Notes: generated from the letters alone by a model not told the origin. A DNA stretch of 64,000 nucleotides from Pontibacillus chungwhensis (GCF_030166655.1 NZ_CP126446.1:3162001-3226000), one strand, 5' to 3'; positions 1 to 8,894 are shown, counted from the first letter of the stretch. Translations and numbers: made by a program.

Positions 1-93
1 TGAATAGTACACTAATTCATAATGACCCGTCAATCCTTTTTTGGAAACTTTTTGAATAAAAAAGATCCTGCACTCATGTGCAGGATCCTTGAC

Positions 94-381
94 CTATTGC
101 TGTTTGTATTCCCCTAAATCTTCATGATCTAAGATCATATCATTTAATACTTGTGTAACTTGCAGATGCAAACGGTGAAGTTGATCTTTTTGCTGATGGT
201 TCGCACTATGCATCAGCTTTTGAATTTCAGTTTCTGCTTCTTCTAAGCCAAGTTGCACCTGGCTATATTCGTCACTTGGTTGATAACCGACTTGGTTTGC
301 TTGTTCTAATTGTTCTCTGGCAGCTTCCATTTTTCTCTTTGCCACTTCTACCATATTTTCTATGGAATCACGTGTCGCCAT
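94..381 (-). CDS. ytzC: YtzC-like DUF2524 small helical protein
   Basis: A 95-residue, highly charged, Gln/Glu-rich protein that should be almost wholly alpha-helical; no signal peptide or membrane segment. I chose the ATG at 381 because GAGGTG (388-393) lies 6 nt upstream; a longer frame reaches 429 without a better ribosome site. Length, composition and divergent position next to mnmM (ytqB) match the B. subtilis YtzC/DUF2524 family, whose function is unknown. Family call rests on memory of the family and synteny, not on a search. Confidence 0.75.
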   Translation of the reverse strand: MATRDSIENMVEVAKRKMEAAREQLEQANQVGYQPSDEYSQVQLGLEEAETEIQKLMHSANHQQKDQLHRLHLQVTQVLNDMILDHEDLGEYKQQ

Positions 382-517
382 CATCATCACCTCATTCCTA
401 TATTGTGCAAGAGGGCTATTCCTATGCATTTCAATTCGCTTTTGCTATTTATATATACGTGCTACAATTCATGATAGGAAAAGCTTCGAAGAACATCAGA
501 AGAAGGAGATCTTATGT

Positions 518-1078
518 ATGTTGTACCGTATTTTAGATTATGCTCATTACTTGTTAGAACAATCAATCGAGCCCGGCGAAACCGCTCTTGATGGTACAGC
601 CGGAAATGGACACGATACTGTCTTTTTAAGCAAGCTGGTTGGTGAAAAAGGGAATGTGCTGTCATTTGACATCCAGGAACAAGCCATAGAATCCACTCAT
701 GACCGCTTAGTGGAACACAATATTTACAACGTTAATCTTATTATGGATAACCATGCTCATTTTAAGAAGTATATAGACGAAGACGCCGTCCTAGGTGGGG
801 CAATTTTCAACCTTGGTTATCTACCCGGGAGTGATAAATCAGTCGTAACTGAAGCTGTTTCCACTCTTGAGGCCGTCCAAGGGATTCTTGAAAGACTCAA
901 AAAGAAAGGGATATTAGTACTTGTCGTCTACCACGGGCATGAAGGTGGACAACAGGAAAAAGAAGCTCTTCTTAAATCCCTCTCAAAATTAGACCAAAAA
1001 CAATACAATGTCCTGCGGTACGGATTTTTAAATCAAGTCAATACGCCGCCATTCATTCTGGCCATCGAGAAAAAATAA
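518..1078 (+). CDS. mnmM: MnmM (YtqB), tRNA wobble-uridine SAM methyltransferase
   Basis: A 186-residue class I Rossmann methyltransferase. The SAM-binding motif I (DGTAGNGHDT) is at residues 25-34, the acidic ribose-binding Asp at about 51, and the catalytic-loop motif NLGYLP at 98-103. The family (B. subtilis YtqB, renamed MnmM) methylates the 5-aminomethyl group of U34 in tRNAs to complete mnm5(s2)U in bacteria lacking the MnmC methylase domain; that function is known from the family, not shown here. The start at 518 is set by AAGGAG at 503-508; upstream in-frame codons overlap the divergent ytzC promoter region. Confidence 0.9.
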   Translation: MLYRILDYAHYLLEQSIEPGETALDGTAGNGHDTVFLSKLVGEKGNVLSFDIQEQAIESTHDRLVEHNIYNVNLIMDNHAHFKKYIDEDAVLGGAIFNLGYLPGSDKSVVTEAVSTLEAVQGILERLKKKGILVLVVYHGHEGGQQEKEALLKSLSKLDQKQYNVLRYGFLNQVNTPPFILAIEKK

Positions 1079-1084
1079 AACACA

Positions 1085-1134
1085 AAAGCGTGCCAGACAC
1101 CCTTTAGTAAGGTAAAGGGTGTCTGGCACGCTTT
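1085..1134. repeat. 22-bp perfect inverted repeat with GTGCCAGACACCC core
   Basis: Arms 1085-1106 and 1113-1134 are exact reverse complements around a 6-nt loop. Each arm carries GTGCCAGACACCC followed by TTTA. The same core occurs in hairpins at 49863-49907 and 56256-56314. The element lies between the convergent mnmM and ytpB genes and has no long U-run, so it is a dispersed palindrome (REP-like) that may also stop transcription. Confidence 0.85.
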
Positions 1135-1165
1135 ATTATAGTAAAGCAAAAATAAAAACCGGCTC

Positions 1166-2236
1166 TTATGCGAGACCGGGCTTTATTTTGTGATAGAGCT
1201 TAGAATTCATATAGAAAAATTTAGCTTTTGTCCCGCTTACATTTAATAGCTCTTTTACTAATGGGCGAGCTCCTTGGAGTTTCTGGACCTTAGAATCAGC
1301 CAGATAAAGTCCAACAAGACCTTTTTGCACCATATGGTGGAAAGAGGAATGAGGAAGCGGGTTTACATGCTGTTTCGTTTGATCAATAAAATACAGGAAA
1401 CGTTCCTTCATATGATCTTCATGATCATAATATGTACAGAAATTCAAGTCCCCTTCTTCGAGGTCTTCCTGTTGATCAATGTAGTAATCCAATAAGATAT
1501 GAAGCCCCTGCATATACGGGAAGTATCCATCGTAGACTTGTGAAGCCACCTCTGGCGTTAAATGTTCACCATGCGCATAGGATACCAGGCAGAAGATGCC
1601 TAGCGTGGAGCCTGAACAAGCCGAAAATTCATACCAACTTAAGTCCTCCCATCGGTTCTGATAGTCATCAAACCACCTTTTCAAACGAGGGACACGTTCA
1701 TCCATCTTCACATGTTTATGAACTTGCAAATCACAATACAAATCCGCTAATTCATATAAATAAGATTGAATCTGTTGATAATTTGATAACTGTCCAAGAA
1801 GGTTCTGGCAAGTCTTCACAAGATCTTGTAAGTATCCTCCATCATCCTTCTCTTCACGCTCTTTATAGTAGTCACGTATCGGATTCCCGGGCGTCAGGGC
1901 ATCCCTCATCGAGAAGTGGAGTGCTCTGAAATCCTCAGGATCAAGGGAGGTACTCCGGTCACAGAGGTTGTCTAAGTAATCCGATATGGTTTGATACGCC
2001 ACCACAAATTGAATGGCATTGTTTCGATTGTCTCCTGCTAAAATTGCATAAATCGAGCCACCCTCACAGTGGAATGTTTTGTCTTCAATTGAGTCGAGTG
2101 CTTGTTTACGAAGCTCCTCATTCGGAATCTGTTCAGCTCGATTTTTCCAATAACTTAATTCCCTGTGGACCTGAGGGAATATCTTCCGATAGATCGTAGC
2201 CATTAATGGAACGGCACGTTTTGGTATGGAAGCCAA
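1166..2236 (-). CDS. ytpB: YtpB-like tetraprenyl-beta-curcumene synthase
   Basis: A 356-residue soluble, mainly helical protein of the DUF2600/YtpB family. Family members cyclise head-to-tail C35 prenyl diphosphate to tetraprenyl-beta-curcumene, a precursor of sporulene-type sesquarterpenes. The Asp-rich segment SDYLDNLCDRS (residues about 85-95) sits where the family's diphosphate/Mg-binding acidic residues are expected. An AAAGGAGG site (2246-2253) directly abuts a TTG at 2245, so I prefer the TTG at 2236, 9 nt downstream. It is followed on the same strand by neither gene nor obvious U-rich terminator, only the 1085-1134 hairpin. ytpA lies just upstream in the same direction, as in B. subtilis. 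Confidence 0.85.
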   Translation of the reverse strand: MASIPKRAVPLMATIYRKIFPQVHRELSYWKNRAEQIPNEELRKQALDSIEDKTFHCEGGSIYAILAGDNRNNAIQFVVAYQTISDYLDNLCDRSTSLDPEDFRALHFSMRDALTPGNPIRDYYKEREEKDDGGYLQDLVKTCQNLLGQLSNYQQIQSYLYELADLYCDLQVHKHVKMDERVPRLKRWFDDYQNRWEDLSWYEFSACSGSTLGIFCLVSYAHGEHLTPEVASQVYDGYFPYMQGLHILLDYYIDQQEDLEEGDLNFCTYYDHEDHMKERFLYFIDQTKQHVNPLPHSSFHHMVQKGLVGLYLADSKVQKLQGARPLVKELLNVSGTKAKFFYMNSKLYHKIKPGLA

Positions 2237-2266
2237 AGGAAGCAACCTCCTTTTTATACAACTATT

Positions 2267-3043
2267 CTAAAGATGCATTTCTACAAACGATTTCGCATAG
2301 TGAAATACATCTTCTTTTTCAGGGTCATTAAAGATCTCATGATATAATCCTTCCCATTCTTTATAAAATTTTTCATGAATGTGGAGTGAATTAAACCATT
2401 TCAATGTCGCCTCTTTATTTACTATTTTATCATCCCCAGCTTGCATCACAAGCGTAGGAACATCTTGATAGGTGTCAATTTTGTTAAAAGCACGCTCGAT
2501 CCCTTTTTCAAACTCCTTATACCAGCGTACAGAAACCTTTTTTAACATTAAGCGGTCTCCCTGGTCTCTTTTAAGAACGTCAACATTCCTCGTTACGTGT
2601 TCTGGATTCAAATTGCCGTTTAATTGTAACTTAGGCACCACAACATTCAATCCCTTAGCTACGACCTGAAGAGGTTTTGGAGGTGGGTTTTTTATGCCTA
2701 GCCCCGGTGATGAAAGAACGACGGCTTTCAAGGGCAACTCGTTTTCCTCCAGCAGCCGGATTGCAGCAAGTCCACCCATACTATGCGCTAGCAAGAAGAT
2801 AGGTAAATTTGATTTCATCGCCTCGTTGATCCAGCTAGCAATCTCTTCTAAATACTCTTCAAAGTGGTCGATGTGCCCTTTGATCCCTTCATGATTCCCA
2901 TGAGCCGGAAGGTCACCATAAACCACCTCATATCCCTCGCTCACCCAGCGGTTCGCCAAGTCATTATACCTACCTGAATGTTCGAAGGCTCCATGAACGA
3001 TGACTATAATCCCTTTAGCATCTTCTACGGTAATATGCTTCAT
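2267..3043 (-). CDS. ytpA: YtpA-like alpha/beta hydrolase (lysophospholipase)
   Basis: A 258-residue monoglyceride-lipase-type hydrolase. It shows the HGAFEHSGRY oxyanion region (residues 17-26), the nucleophile elbow AHSMGG with Ser88, and a C-terminal catalytic His in GLYHEIFND. In B. subtilis YtpA is a phospholipase needed to make the lysophospholipid antibiotic bacilysocin; I infer a related membrane-lipid hydrolase. ATG 3043 is favoured by GAGAGG about 7 nt upstream and by alignment with the family N-terminus; a longer frame reaches 3076. It likely forms an operon with ytpB (31-nt gap). Confidence 0.85.
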   Translation of the reverse strand: MKHITVEDAKGIIVIVHGAFEHSGRYNDLANRWVSEGYEVVYGDLPAHGNHEGIKGHIDHFEEYLEEIASWINEAMKSNLPIFLLAHSMGGLAAIRLLEENELPLKAVVLSSPGLGIKNPPPKPLQVVAKGLNVVVPKLQLNGNLNPEHVTRNVDVLKRDQGDRLMLKKVSVRWYKEFEKGIERAFNKIDTYQDVPTLVMQAGDDKIVNKEATLKWFNSLHIHEKFYKEWEGLYHEIFNDPEKEDVFHYAKSFVEMHL

Positions 3044-3119
3044 CCAATCATCCTCTCCCCTATAGGGTGCTGTCATTTGTTATACTTATAATATCAACAC
3101 AATCGAACGGAGGATTCAA

Positions 3120-3647
3120 ATGATCTACCCTTATAAAGGACATATGCCAACCATTCATGAAACGGCCTATATTGCTGATGACGTCATCATTACTGGAGAT
3201 GTCACAATAGAAGAAGAAGCAAGCATCTGGTTTAAGACCGTTATAAGAGGTGACGTCGATCGGGTGCATATTGGCAAGCGTTCAAACATCCAAGACCAAA
3301 GCATGCTCCACCAAAGCCCCGGGAAACCGTTACTCATTGAAGACGATGTCACCATTGGTCACCAAGTCATGTTACACTCAAGCATCATTAGACAAAACGC
3401 CCTAATCGGTATGGGATCGATTGTTCTCGATGGGGCTGAAATCGGAGAAGGTGCCTTTATCGGTGCAGGAAGTTTAGTCCCGCCTAACAAAAAAATCCCT
3501 TCAAACACCCTTGCATTTGGACGCCCTGCTAAAGTTATTCGAGAATTAACCGATGAAGACATTAGGGATATGGAACGAATTAGAAGAGAATATGTGGAAA
3601 AAGGACAGTACTATAAAACGACCACCCCCAGTCGTCCAAATCTCTAA
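3120..3647 (+). CDS. ytoA: YtoA, gamma-carbonic-anhydrase-like hexapeptide protein
   Basis: A 175-residue left-handed beta-helix protein made of hexapeptide repeats (for example IEDDVTIGHQVML, IGMGSIVLDGAEIGEGAFIGAG). The three metal-ligand histidines of gamma carbonic anhydrases are present as His64, His81 and His86, with the characteristic five-residue spacing of the last two. Family members are trimeric zinc/iron proteins; many YtoA/YrdA/CaiE-type homologues have no measurable anhydrase activity, so the reaction is uncertain. GGAGG lies 7 nt before the ATG. Divergent from ytpA-ytpB; the 76-bp gap contains AT-rich promoter-like sequence for both. Confidence 0.88.
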   Translation: MIYPYKGHMPTIHETAYIADDVIITGDVTIEEEASIWFKTVIRGDVDRVHIGKRSNIQDQSMLHQSPGKPLLIEDDVTIGHQVMLHSSIIRQNALIGMGSIVLDGAEIGEGAFIGAGSLVPPNKKIPSNTLAFGRPAKVIRELTDEDIRDMERIRREYVEKGQYYKTTTPSRPNL

Positions 3648-3691
3648 AACCAACCTTTGAAAGTCTCATTTATTAGGAGGCGTTTGCTTTT

Positions 3692-4576
3692 ATGTATGTT
3701 CTGCTATTTTCCACTTCTGTGGTTCTAGCTGTACTCCTTTGGACAGTCAGCCAAAAACAAACCTCTTATAAACGTTTATTAAAATGGTATAGTGCCCTTT
3801 TTGTGATCTGCTCCTTAACTCTAGGGACATTCACCGTTCAGAAACATAAAGATGACATAAGAGAATCTGTCCAAGGCTTGTGGAAAGAAACCTCCAAGGT
3901 TCAACACGTATCAGCTAATCAAAAGAACACAGAAGATGGAACGATAAAGAACCCTCTAATTGAACAATACCATCTTAAATCAGAAGTGCATATCGATGTC
4001 GAAGCGGTCAATCAGTACCCTGAACTACCAAGGGGATGCGAAGTCACCTCTTTAAGCATGCTTTTACAACATCACGATTACGACGTAGATAAAATGACGT
4101 TAGCCAAAAAAGTTCAAAAGTCTGAACAAGCCTATCAGAATATCGACGGTCAAATTCATTTCGGTGATCCTAATGAAGGGTTCGTTGGTAACATGTACAA
4201 CTTAAGTGAACCTGGATTTGGCGTTTATCATAAACCGATTGCCAAACTTACACGCCAGTATGCAGGAGACCGTGTAATTGATTTCTCAGGAGGAAGTTTC
4301 TATGAGATCCTCGAGCATCTAGATGACGGACATCCCGTTTGGATCATTACGAACACCCTTTACCAATCACTACCTGATTCTTATTTTGAACAGTGGATAA
4401 CTCCCAACGGAACCAAACGGATTACCATGAAAGAGCACTCCGTTGTAATAACAGGTTATGATCAAGACTTTATGTATTTCAATGATCCCTTAACAGGTAA
4501 AAAGAAAAAAGCACCCAAAGACGACTTTAAAGAAGCCTGGGTGCAAATGGGAAAGCAAGCAATTACCATTAAGTAA
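3692..4576 (+). CDS. Membrane-anchored C39-like cysteine peptidase
   Basis: A 294-residue protein with two short hydrophobic segments (residues 1-19 and about 34-50), an extracytoplasmic linker, then a peptidase_C39_2-type domain (about 100-294). Catalytic residues expected of the family are visible: Cys116 in PRGCEVTSLSML, His249 in MKEHSVVITGY and Asn264/Asp265 in YFNDPLTG. It resembles B. subtilis YvpB and other BtrH/C39-like secreted peptidases; no bacteriocin or ABC exporter partner is nearby, so the substrate is unknown. GGAGG precedes the ATG. Its stop codon overlaps that of the convergent asnB by 8 nt inside a shared terminator hairpin. Confidence 0.8.
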   Translation: MYVLLFSTSVVLAVLLWTVSQKQTSYKRLLKWYSALFVICSLTLGTFTVQKHKDDIRESVQGLWKETSKVQHVSANQKNTEDGTIKNPLIEQYHLKSEVHIDVEAVNQYPELPRGCEVTSLSMLLQHHDYDVDKMTLAKKVQKSEQAYQNIDGQIHFGDPNEGFVGNMYNLSEPGFGVYHKPIAKLTRQYAGDRVIDFSGGSFYEILEHLDDGHPVWIITNTLYQSLPDSYFEQWITPNGTKRITMKEHSVVITGYDQDFMYFNDPLTGKKKKAPKDDFKEAWVQMGKQAITIK

Positions 4577-4593
4577 TGGTAAGCTTGCTTTTT
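4552..4593. terminator. Bidirectional terminator over both stop codons
   Basis: Arms 4552-4571 and 4574-4591 pair (two 9-bp stems, AAAGCAAGC and TTACCATTA, separated by a 2-nt bulge). A T-run follows on the plus strand. The stop codons of the C39 gene (4574-4576) and asnB (4569-4571) both lie in the hairpin. Confidence 0.7.
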
Positions 4594-6476
4594 GTTTGGT
4601 CTTCACTAATTAATTCTTCGATGGGAAATTTCCGTTCAACGAAGATTTGATGCCAGAGCATAAACATCAATACCGTCCATATTTTACGAGAATAATCTCC
4701 CTTTCCTTGAACGTGGTCTTCAAGCAACTTAGAGACAGCCTGCTTATCAATCAAATGATCTGTCTCACTTTCCTGAATAAGGGTTTTTGCCCATCCGTTC
4801 AATTCGTTCTTTAACCAGTGACGCATTGGAACAGGGAATCCTAACTTCTTACGGTCAAGGACATGGTCAGGAACAATTCCACGTGAAGCTTTACGTAAAA
4901 TGGACTTTGTCGTTCCATCAGCAATCTTCATATCAACCGGAATTTCACGTGCTACATTAAAGACTTCTTTATCAAGGAATGGAACACGAAGCTCAAGGGA
5001 ATGAGCCATTGTCATCTTATCAGCCTTTAGTAAGATATCACCGCGCATCCATGTGTGAATATCCACATACTGCATCTGGTTTACAGGGTGATAAGCATCT
5101 GCGTTTTGATATAGCGAGCGTGTAAGGGATTGGTAGTTCGCATGTTTATGATAATCTTTAAGAAGCTGCTGCTTCTCCGCTTCTTCAAACATCTTCGCAT
5201 TCCCAATATAGCGCTCACGCAACGGGGTCGTGCCTCTTTCTAAGAAACTTTTCCCTTTTACGCCTTCTGGCATAACCTTAGCAACACGAGAAAGCAAGCT
5301 CTTTGCCATACCTGGCATTGAGTCAAACATCTTCAAGGATTCAGGTTCTCGGTAAATGTTATATCCTCCGAATAATTCATCAGACCCTTCACCAGAAAGT
5401 ACAACGGTCACATGCTTTCTCGCCTCACGTGCTACAAAATAAAGCGGAACACAAGCTGGATCCGCTAAAGGATCATCCATATGCCACATGATTTTTGGAA
5501 GCTTTTGAACGTATTCTTCTGGTGTAATGATGTAAGAATGATTCTCTACACCAAGTTTCTCAGCTGTTTCTTTGGCCACATCCACTTCAGAAAAGCCTTC
5601 ACGCTCAAACCCAACGGAGAACGTTTTTAAGTTCGGGTTGAACTCGCGCGCCATAGCAACAATAATTGAAGAATCGATTCCTCCGGATAAGAACGATCCA
5701 ACAGGCACATCACTTCGCATATGCTTGTTGACTGAATCGTACATCACGTCCTGAATACGTTTAATCCATTCACTCTCGCTTCCTGCCACCTGAGTAAAAG
5801 TAGCATGCCAATAACGGTGGAACTTGATCGTTTTCCCTGGCTTTTTCACGAAATAATGACCAGGCTCTACTTTAGATATTCCATCTGTCAGTGTAAGAGG
5901 TTCCGGAACATACTGATAACTTAAATAATGTTGCAATGCTTCTGTGTTAACGAGCTCATTCTCCTGAAGGAGGGTGATGCTTTTCTTCTCAGAAGCGAAA
6001 TAAGTGCCATCACTTTGTTCACTATAGAACAATGGTTTAATGCCAAATGGGTCACGTGCACCGTAAAAGGTTTGCTCTTCCTTATCCCATATTAAAATAG
6101 CGAACATACCACGAAGGTACGAAAAAGCTTCTTCTTGTTTAGCTTTAAATAAGGCCGCTATTACCTCTGTATCCGATTCTGTTTCAAATGTATACCCTTG
6201 CTTTTGAAGGTCTTCACGAAGCTCTACATAGTTATAGATCTCCCCGTTAAACACCATCCAAATCTTTTCGTCATCATAACTTAGTGGTTGATGACCGCTT
6301 TCTATATCAATAATACTTAAACGACGAAAACCAAAAGATATGTAATCATCATGATAATACCCTTCATCATCTGGGCCACGATGAGTAATAATGTCGTTTC
6401 TTCGCTTAAAAGACTGTTTTTGTTCTTCATCTACTGGAGATGGAACGTCTCGAATGACACCAATAAAACCGCACAT
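4569..6476 (-). CDS. asnB: Asparagine synthetase (glutamine-hydrolysing)
   Basis: A 635-residue two-domain enzyme. The N-terminal class II glutamine amidotransferase begins MCGFIG, so Cys2 is the nucleophile after Met removal. The C-terminal synthetase domain has the ATP-pyrophosphatase PP-loop SGGIDSS and the SGEGSDELFGGY motif. It converts Asp, Gln and ATP to Asn, Glu, AMP and PPi. Start 6476 is fixed by the need for Cys2; an in-frame upstream ATG at 6500 would bury it. The position next to metK matches B. subtilis asnB, one of three paralogues there. No lid or transport gene is linked. Confidence 0.96.
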   Translation of the reverse strand: MCGFIGVIRDVPSPVDEEQKQSFKRRNDIITHRGPDDEGYYHDDYISFGFRRLSIIDIESGHQPLSYDDEKIWMVFNGEIYNYVELREDLQKQGYTFETESDTEVIAALFKAKQEEAFSYLRGMFAILIWDKEEQTFYGARDPFGIKPLFYSEQSDGTYFASEKKSITLLQENELVNTEALQHYLSYQYVPEPLTLTDGISKVEPGHYFVKKPGKTIKFHRYWHATFTQVAGSESEWIKRIQDVMYDSVNKHMRSDVPVGSFLSGGIDSSIIVAMAREFNPNLKTFSVGFEREGFSEVDVAKETAEKLGVENHSYIITPEEYVQKLPKIMWHMDDPLADPACVPLYFVAREARKHVTVVLSGEGSDELFGGYNIYREPESLKMFDSMPGMAKSLLSRVAKVMPEGVKGKSFLERGTTPLRERYIGNAKMFEEAEKQQLLKDYHKHANYQSLTRSLYQNADAYHPVNQMQYVDIHTWMRGDILLKADKMTMAHSLELRVPFLDKEVFNVAREIPVDMKIADGTTKSILRKASRGIVPDHVLDRKKLGFPVPMRHWLKNELNGWAKTLIQESETDHLIDKQAVSKLLEDHVQGKGDYSRKIWTVLMFMLWHQIFVERKFPIEELISEDQTKSKLTIT

Positions 6477-6513
6477 ACGAAGATCCTCACTTTCATTCAC
6501 ACTTTGATGTTTC

Positions 6514-6543
6514 AGTTTATCACAAAATGGTTGTAATTGTCAG
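6514..6543 (-). promoter_or_regulatory. Candidate asnB sigma-A promoter
   Basis: On the minus strand CTGACA (6538-6543), an 18-bp spacer and TAAACT (6514-6519), about 38 nt before the asnB ATG. A second candidate, an extended -10 TGGTATAAT (TATAAT at 6654-6659), lies further upstream and would give a leader of about 170 nt. Confidence 0.5.
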
Positions 6544-6732
6544 AGACCACTCGATATCCTTCTCACCGAGCTGGTTTCCATACAAAACTACATGCATGCT
6601 TCACAATTATTCGTTTTACCCGTAAATTTATCGTCGGTAACGCTTAAGTTAAAATTATACCATGATTCCGACAGACTCTCACATTTTATCATGTTTTCAC
6701 CGGACAAAGGACATGAGATTATCGTTCAGAAC

Positions 6733-6769
6733 AAAAAAAGCATGGAACTGCCAGGCAATTCCATGCTCT
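6733..6769 (-). terminator. metK terminator
   Basis: AGCATGGAA/TTCCATGCT stem on the minus strand directly after the metK stop, followed by a run of seven U. Confidence 0.85.
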
Positions 6770-6773
6770 TACG

Positions 6774-7976
6774 TTATTTAGAAGTCAATAATTGTTTTAG
6801 GTCCTCTGCTTTATCCGTTTGCTCCCATGGGAACTCAACGTCTGTACGACCGAAGTGACCATAAGCTGCTGTATCACGATAAATTGGACGGCGTAGGTCT
6901 AACATTTTAATGATGCCAGCTGGACGAAGATCGAATTTCTCACGAACCGCTTCAACTAACGTCTCTTCTGAAACTTTCCCTGTACCAAATGTGTTAATAG
7001 AAATGGAAACAGGTTGAGCCACGCCAATTGCGTAAGCTAACTGAACTTCACAAGAATCTGCTAATCCTGCAGCGACTATATTCTTCGCTACATATCTGGC
7101 AGCATAAGCTGCTGAACGGTCAACTTTCGTTGCATCTTTACCACTAAATGCTCCACCACCGTGACGGGCATATCCGCCGTAGGTATCCACGATAATCTTA
7201 CGGCCTGTTAAACCAGCATCCCCTTGAGGTCCGCCGATTACAAAGCGACCAGTCGGATTAATGAAATATTTAGTTTGCTCATCAAGTAGTTCTGTCGGAA
7301 CAATCGGAGCAATGACATGTTCTTTTAAATCCTTTTGAATTTGTTCTAGTGTTATTTCTGGGTGATGCTGAGTGGAGATGACAATCGTGTCAATACGAAC
7401 AGGTTGATCATGTTCGTCATACTCTACGGTAACCTGAGTTTTACCATCAGGACGAAGGTAAGGAACGGTTTCATCATTGCGCACGTCAGACAAACGTTTC
7501 GCCAGTTTATGAGCTAAAGAGATTGGAAGTGGCATTAGTTCAGGAGTTTCGTTATTTGCATAACCAAACATTAACCCCTGGTCTCCCGCACCAATATTCT
7601 CAATTTCACGATCAGTCATTTGACCTTCTCGTGCTTCAAGCGCTTCATTTACTCCTGCAGCAATATCAGGTGATTGTTCATCAATTGCTGTTAATACAGC
7701 ACACGTTTCTGCATCGAAACCATATTTCGCACGCGTGTAGCCAATATCCTTAATCGTATTACGGACAATTGATTGAATATCCACGTACGTATTTGTTGAG
7801 ATTTCCCCTGATACAAGAACTAACCCTGTTGTAACAGTTGTTTCACATGCTACGCGAGCGTTAGGATCATTTTTTAAGATTTCATCTAGTATAGCATCAG
7901 AAATTTGGTCACAGATTTTATCCGGATGCCCTCCTGTAACTGATTCTGATGTAAACAAGCGGCGATTTGCAGCCAT
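6774..7976 (-). CDS. metK: S-adenosylmethionine synthetase
   Basis: A 400-residue enzyme making SAM from methionine and ATP. Family signatures are intact: [13 protein letters not shown] near residue 17, [12 protein letters not shown] at about 130 and GGGAFSGKD in the C-terminal third. GGAGGAG lies 9 nt before the ATG. Transcription starts at a near-perfect sigma-A promoter far upstream and passes through an S-box riboswitch (8240-8390) before a further roughly 260-nt leader, so expression should fall when SAM is abundant. Conserved neighbour of asnB and, divergently, pckA. Confidence 0.98.
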   Translation of the reverse strand: MAANRRLFTSESVTGGHPDKICDQISDAILDEILKNDPNARVACETTVTTGLVLVSGEISTNTYVDIQSIVRNTIKDIGYTRAKYGFDAETCAVLTAIDEQSPDIAAGVNEALEAREGQMTDREIENIGAGDQGLMFGYANNETPELMPLPISLAHKLAKRLSDVRNDETVPYLRPDGKTQVTVEYDEHDQPVRIDTIVISTQHHPEITLEQIQKDLKEHVIAPIVPTELLDEQTKYFINPTGRFVIGGPQGDAGLTGRKIIVDTYGGYARHGGGAFSGKDATKVDRSAAYAARYVAKNIVAAGLADSCEVQLAYAIGVAQPVSISINTFGTGKVSEETLVEAVREKFDLRPAGIIKMLDLRRPIYRDTAAYGHFGRTDVEFPWEQTDKAEDLKQLLTSK

Positions 7977-8239
7977 TCCCTCAAACTCCTCCTTTAAAAT
8001 ACTCTTATCTTTGAGACGGAACTCATCACCCAGCTATCTATCTCAGTAAAATAAACCAGCAGGTTGTGCACTCCTTAATTACAGGAAATAGCATCACTTC
8101 AAACCAACATACCGGTATTTATTCATATATTATAAACGAATGAAAAATCTACATGAGAAAACCTCGAAATCCGCTAAATATAGCAAATGCCGATGATTTA
8201 CCATTATACCTTTAAAGCTTTAGAAACTTTTGAAAGTAT
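7977..8239 (-). other. Long metK 5' leader between riboswitch terminator and ATG
   Basis: About 263 nt of untranslated sequence separates the S-box terminator from metK. I see no open frame with a ribosome site. A TATAAT (8129-8134 on the minus strand) could be an internal -10, but no good -35 stands 17 bp away. The extra leader is unexplained. Confidence 0.5.
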
Positions 8240-8390
8240 AAAAAATCCCTTCCCATAACGAGCAAAGGGAAAGGGTCCATTCGCTCTTATCGTTCAAGGA
8301 TCTCTCCCTGCATCAGGTTAGCACCTTTTCATGTATAAATGACGGTTGCTGGGTTTCATAGGGCCTGTCCCTCCACCTTCTCTGGATAAG
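8240..8390 (-). ncRNA. S-box (SAM-I) riboswitch with terminator
   Basis: On the minus strand the P1 arms are CTTATC (8385-8390) and GATAAG (8286-8291). Between them are the conserved GGTGGAGGGA, GGCCC-ATGAAACC, GCAACC and AAGGTGCTAA blocks typical of the SAM-I aptamer. The expression platform is a CCCTTTCCC/GGGAAGGG hairpin (8246-8275) with a U-run at 8241-8245. SAM binding is known to favour termination in this class. It controls metK. Confidence 0.95.
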
Positions 8391-8410
8391 ATAGTTTCCG
8401 TTCGCGACTT

Positions 8411-8439
8411 ATCATAACGTTTTCGCCCCCTTCTGTCAA
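8411..8439 (-). promoter_or_regulatory. metK sigma-A promoter
   Basis: TTGACA (8434-8439) and TATGAT (8411-8416) with a 17-bp spacer, ending about 20 bp before the S-box aptamer. Confidence 0.9.
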
Positions 8440-8732
8440 CTAAGTAGAGAGCGTTATCAATGCTCTTTGACGCTACATGTACCATTATTTCTGTTCATTT
8501 TGTAACCCGTTCTATAAGCTTTTTCATAAAGATAACTCTTAAAAAGGAAAAAGCTACTCGAACATCGAAGTAAATTAAGGAATCAAATCGGTAGCTATTT
8601 GTTCTGTTCTCTAATAACCTTTATATAGCACCGATCATTTTCTAGCTCACATCCTTGCTACCATCTCCTATCTTTTTAATTTATTTTACATTTATAGTCA
8701 CAAATTCGCCGTAATTTCATTATAAAATAGTA

Positions 8733-8760
8733 TGGACTAATAAAATGAATGTGTTATACT
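8733..8760 (+). promoter_or_regulatory. pckA promoter with CcpN-type box on the -10
   Basis: TGGACT (8733-8738), 16-bp spacer, TATACT (8755-8760). The 11 bases 8750-8760 match the CcpN operator consensus TRTGHYATAYW as I recall it, placed over the -10. In B. subtilis CcpN represses pckA and gapB on glycolytic carbon sources. This would leave a pckA leader of about 130 nt. Confidence 0.7.
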
Positions 8761-8894
8761 AATTACAAATTGCATCTGATCCGCTATTTAAAACCCCGGA
8801 TTGGATAATAGAATGCATAGGCATTTACGTAATTTAAAATGGCTTTGGCAAAGATCCAAAGTTCAAAATTTAAAATAAAGGCAGGTTCTTGAGC

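Noticed and set aside
1432-1929. 165-codon plus-strand frame
   Set aside because: Antisense to ytpB, which has a family match and a ribosome site; this frame has neither.
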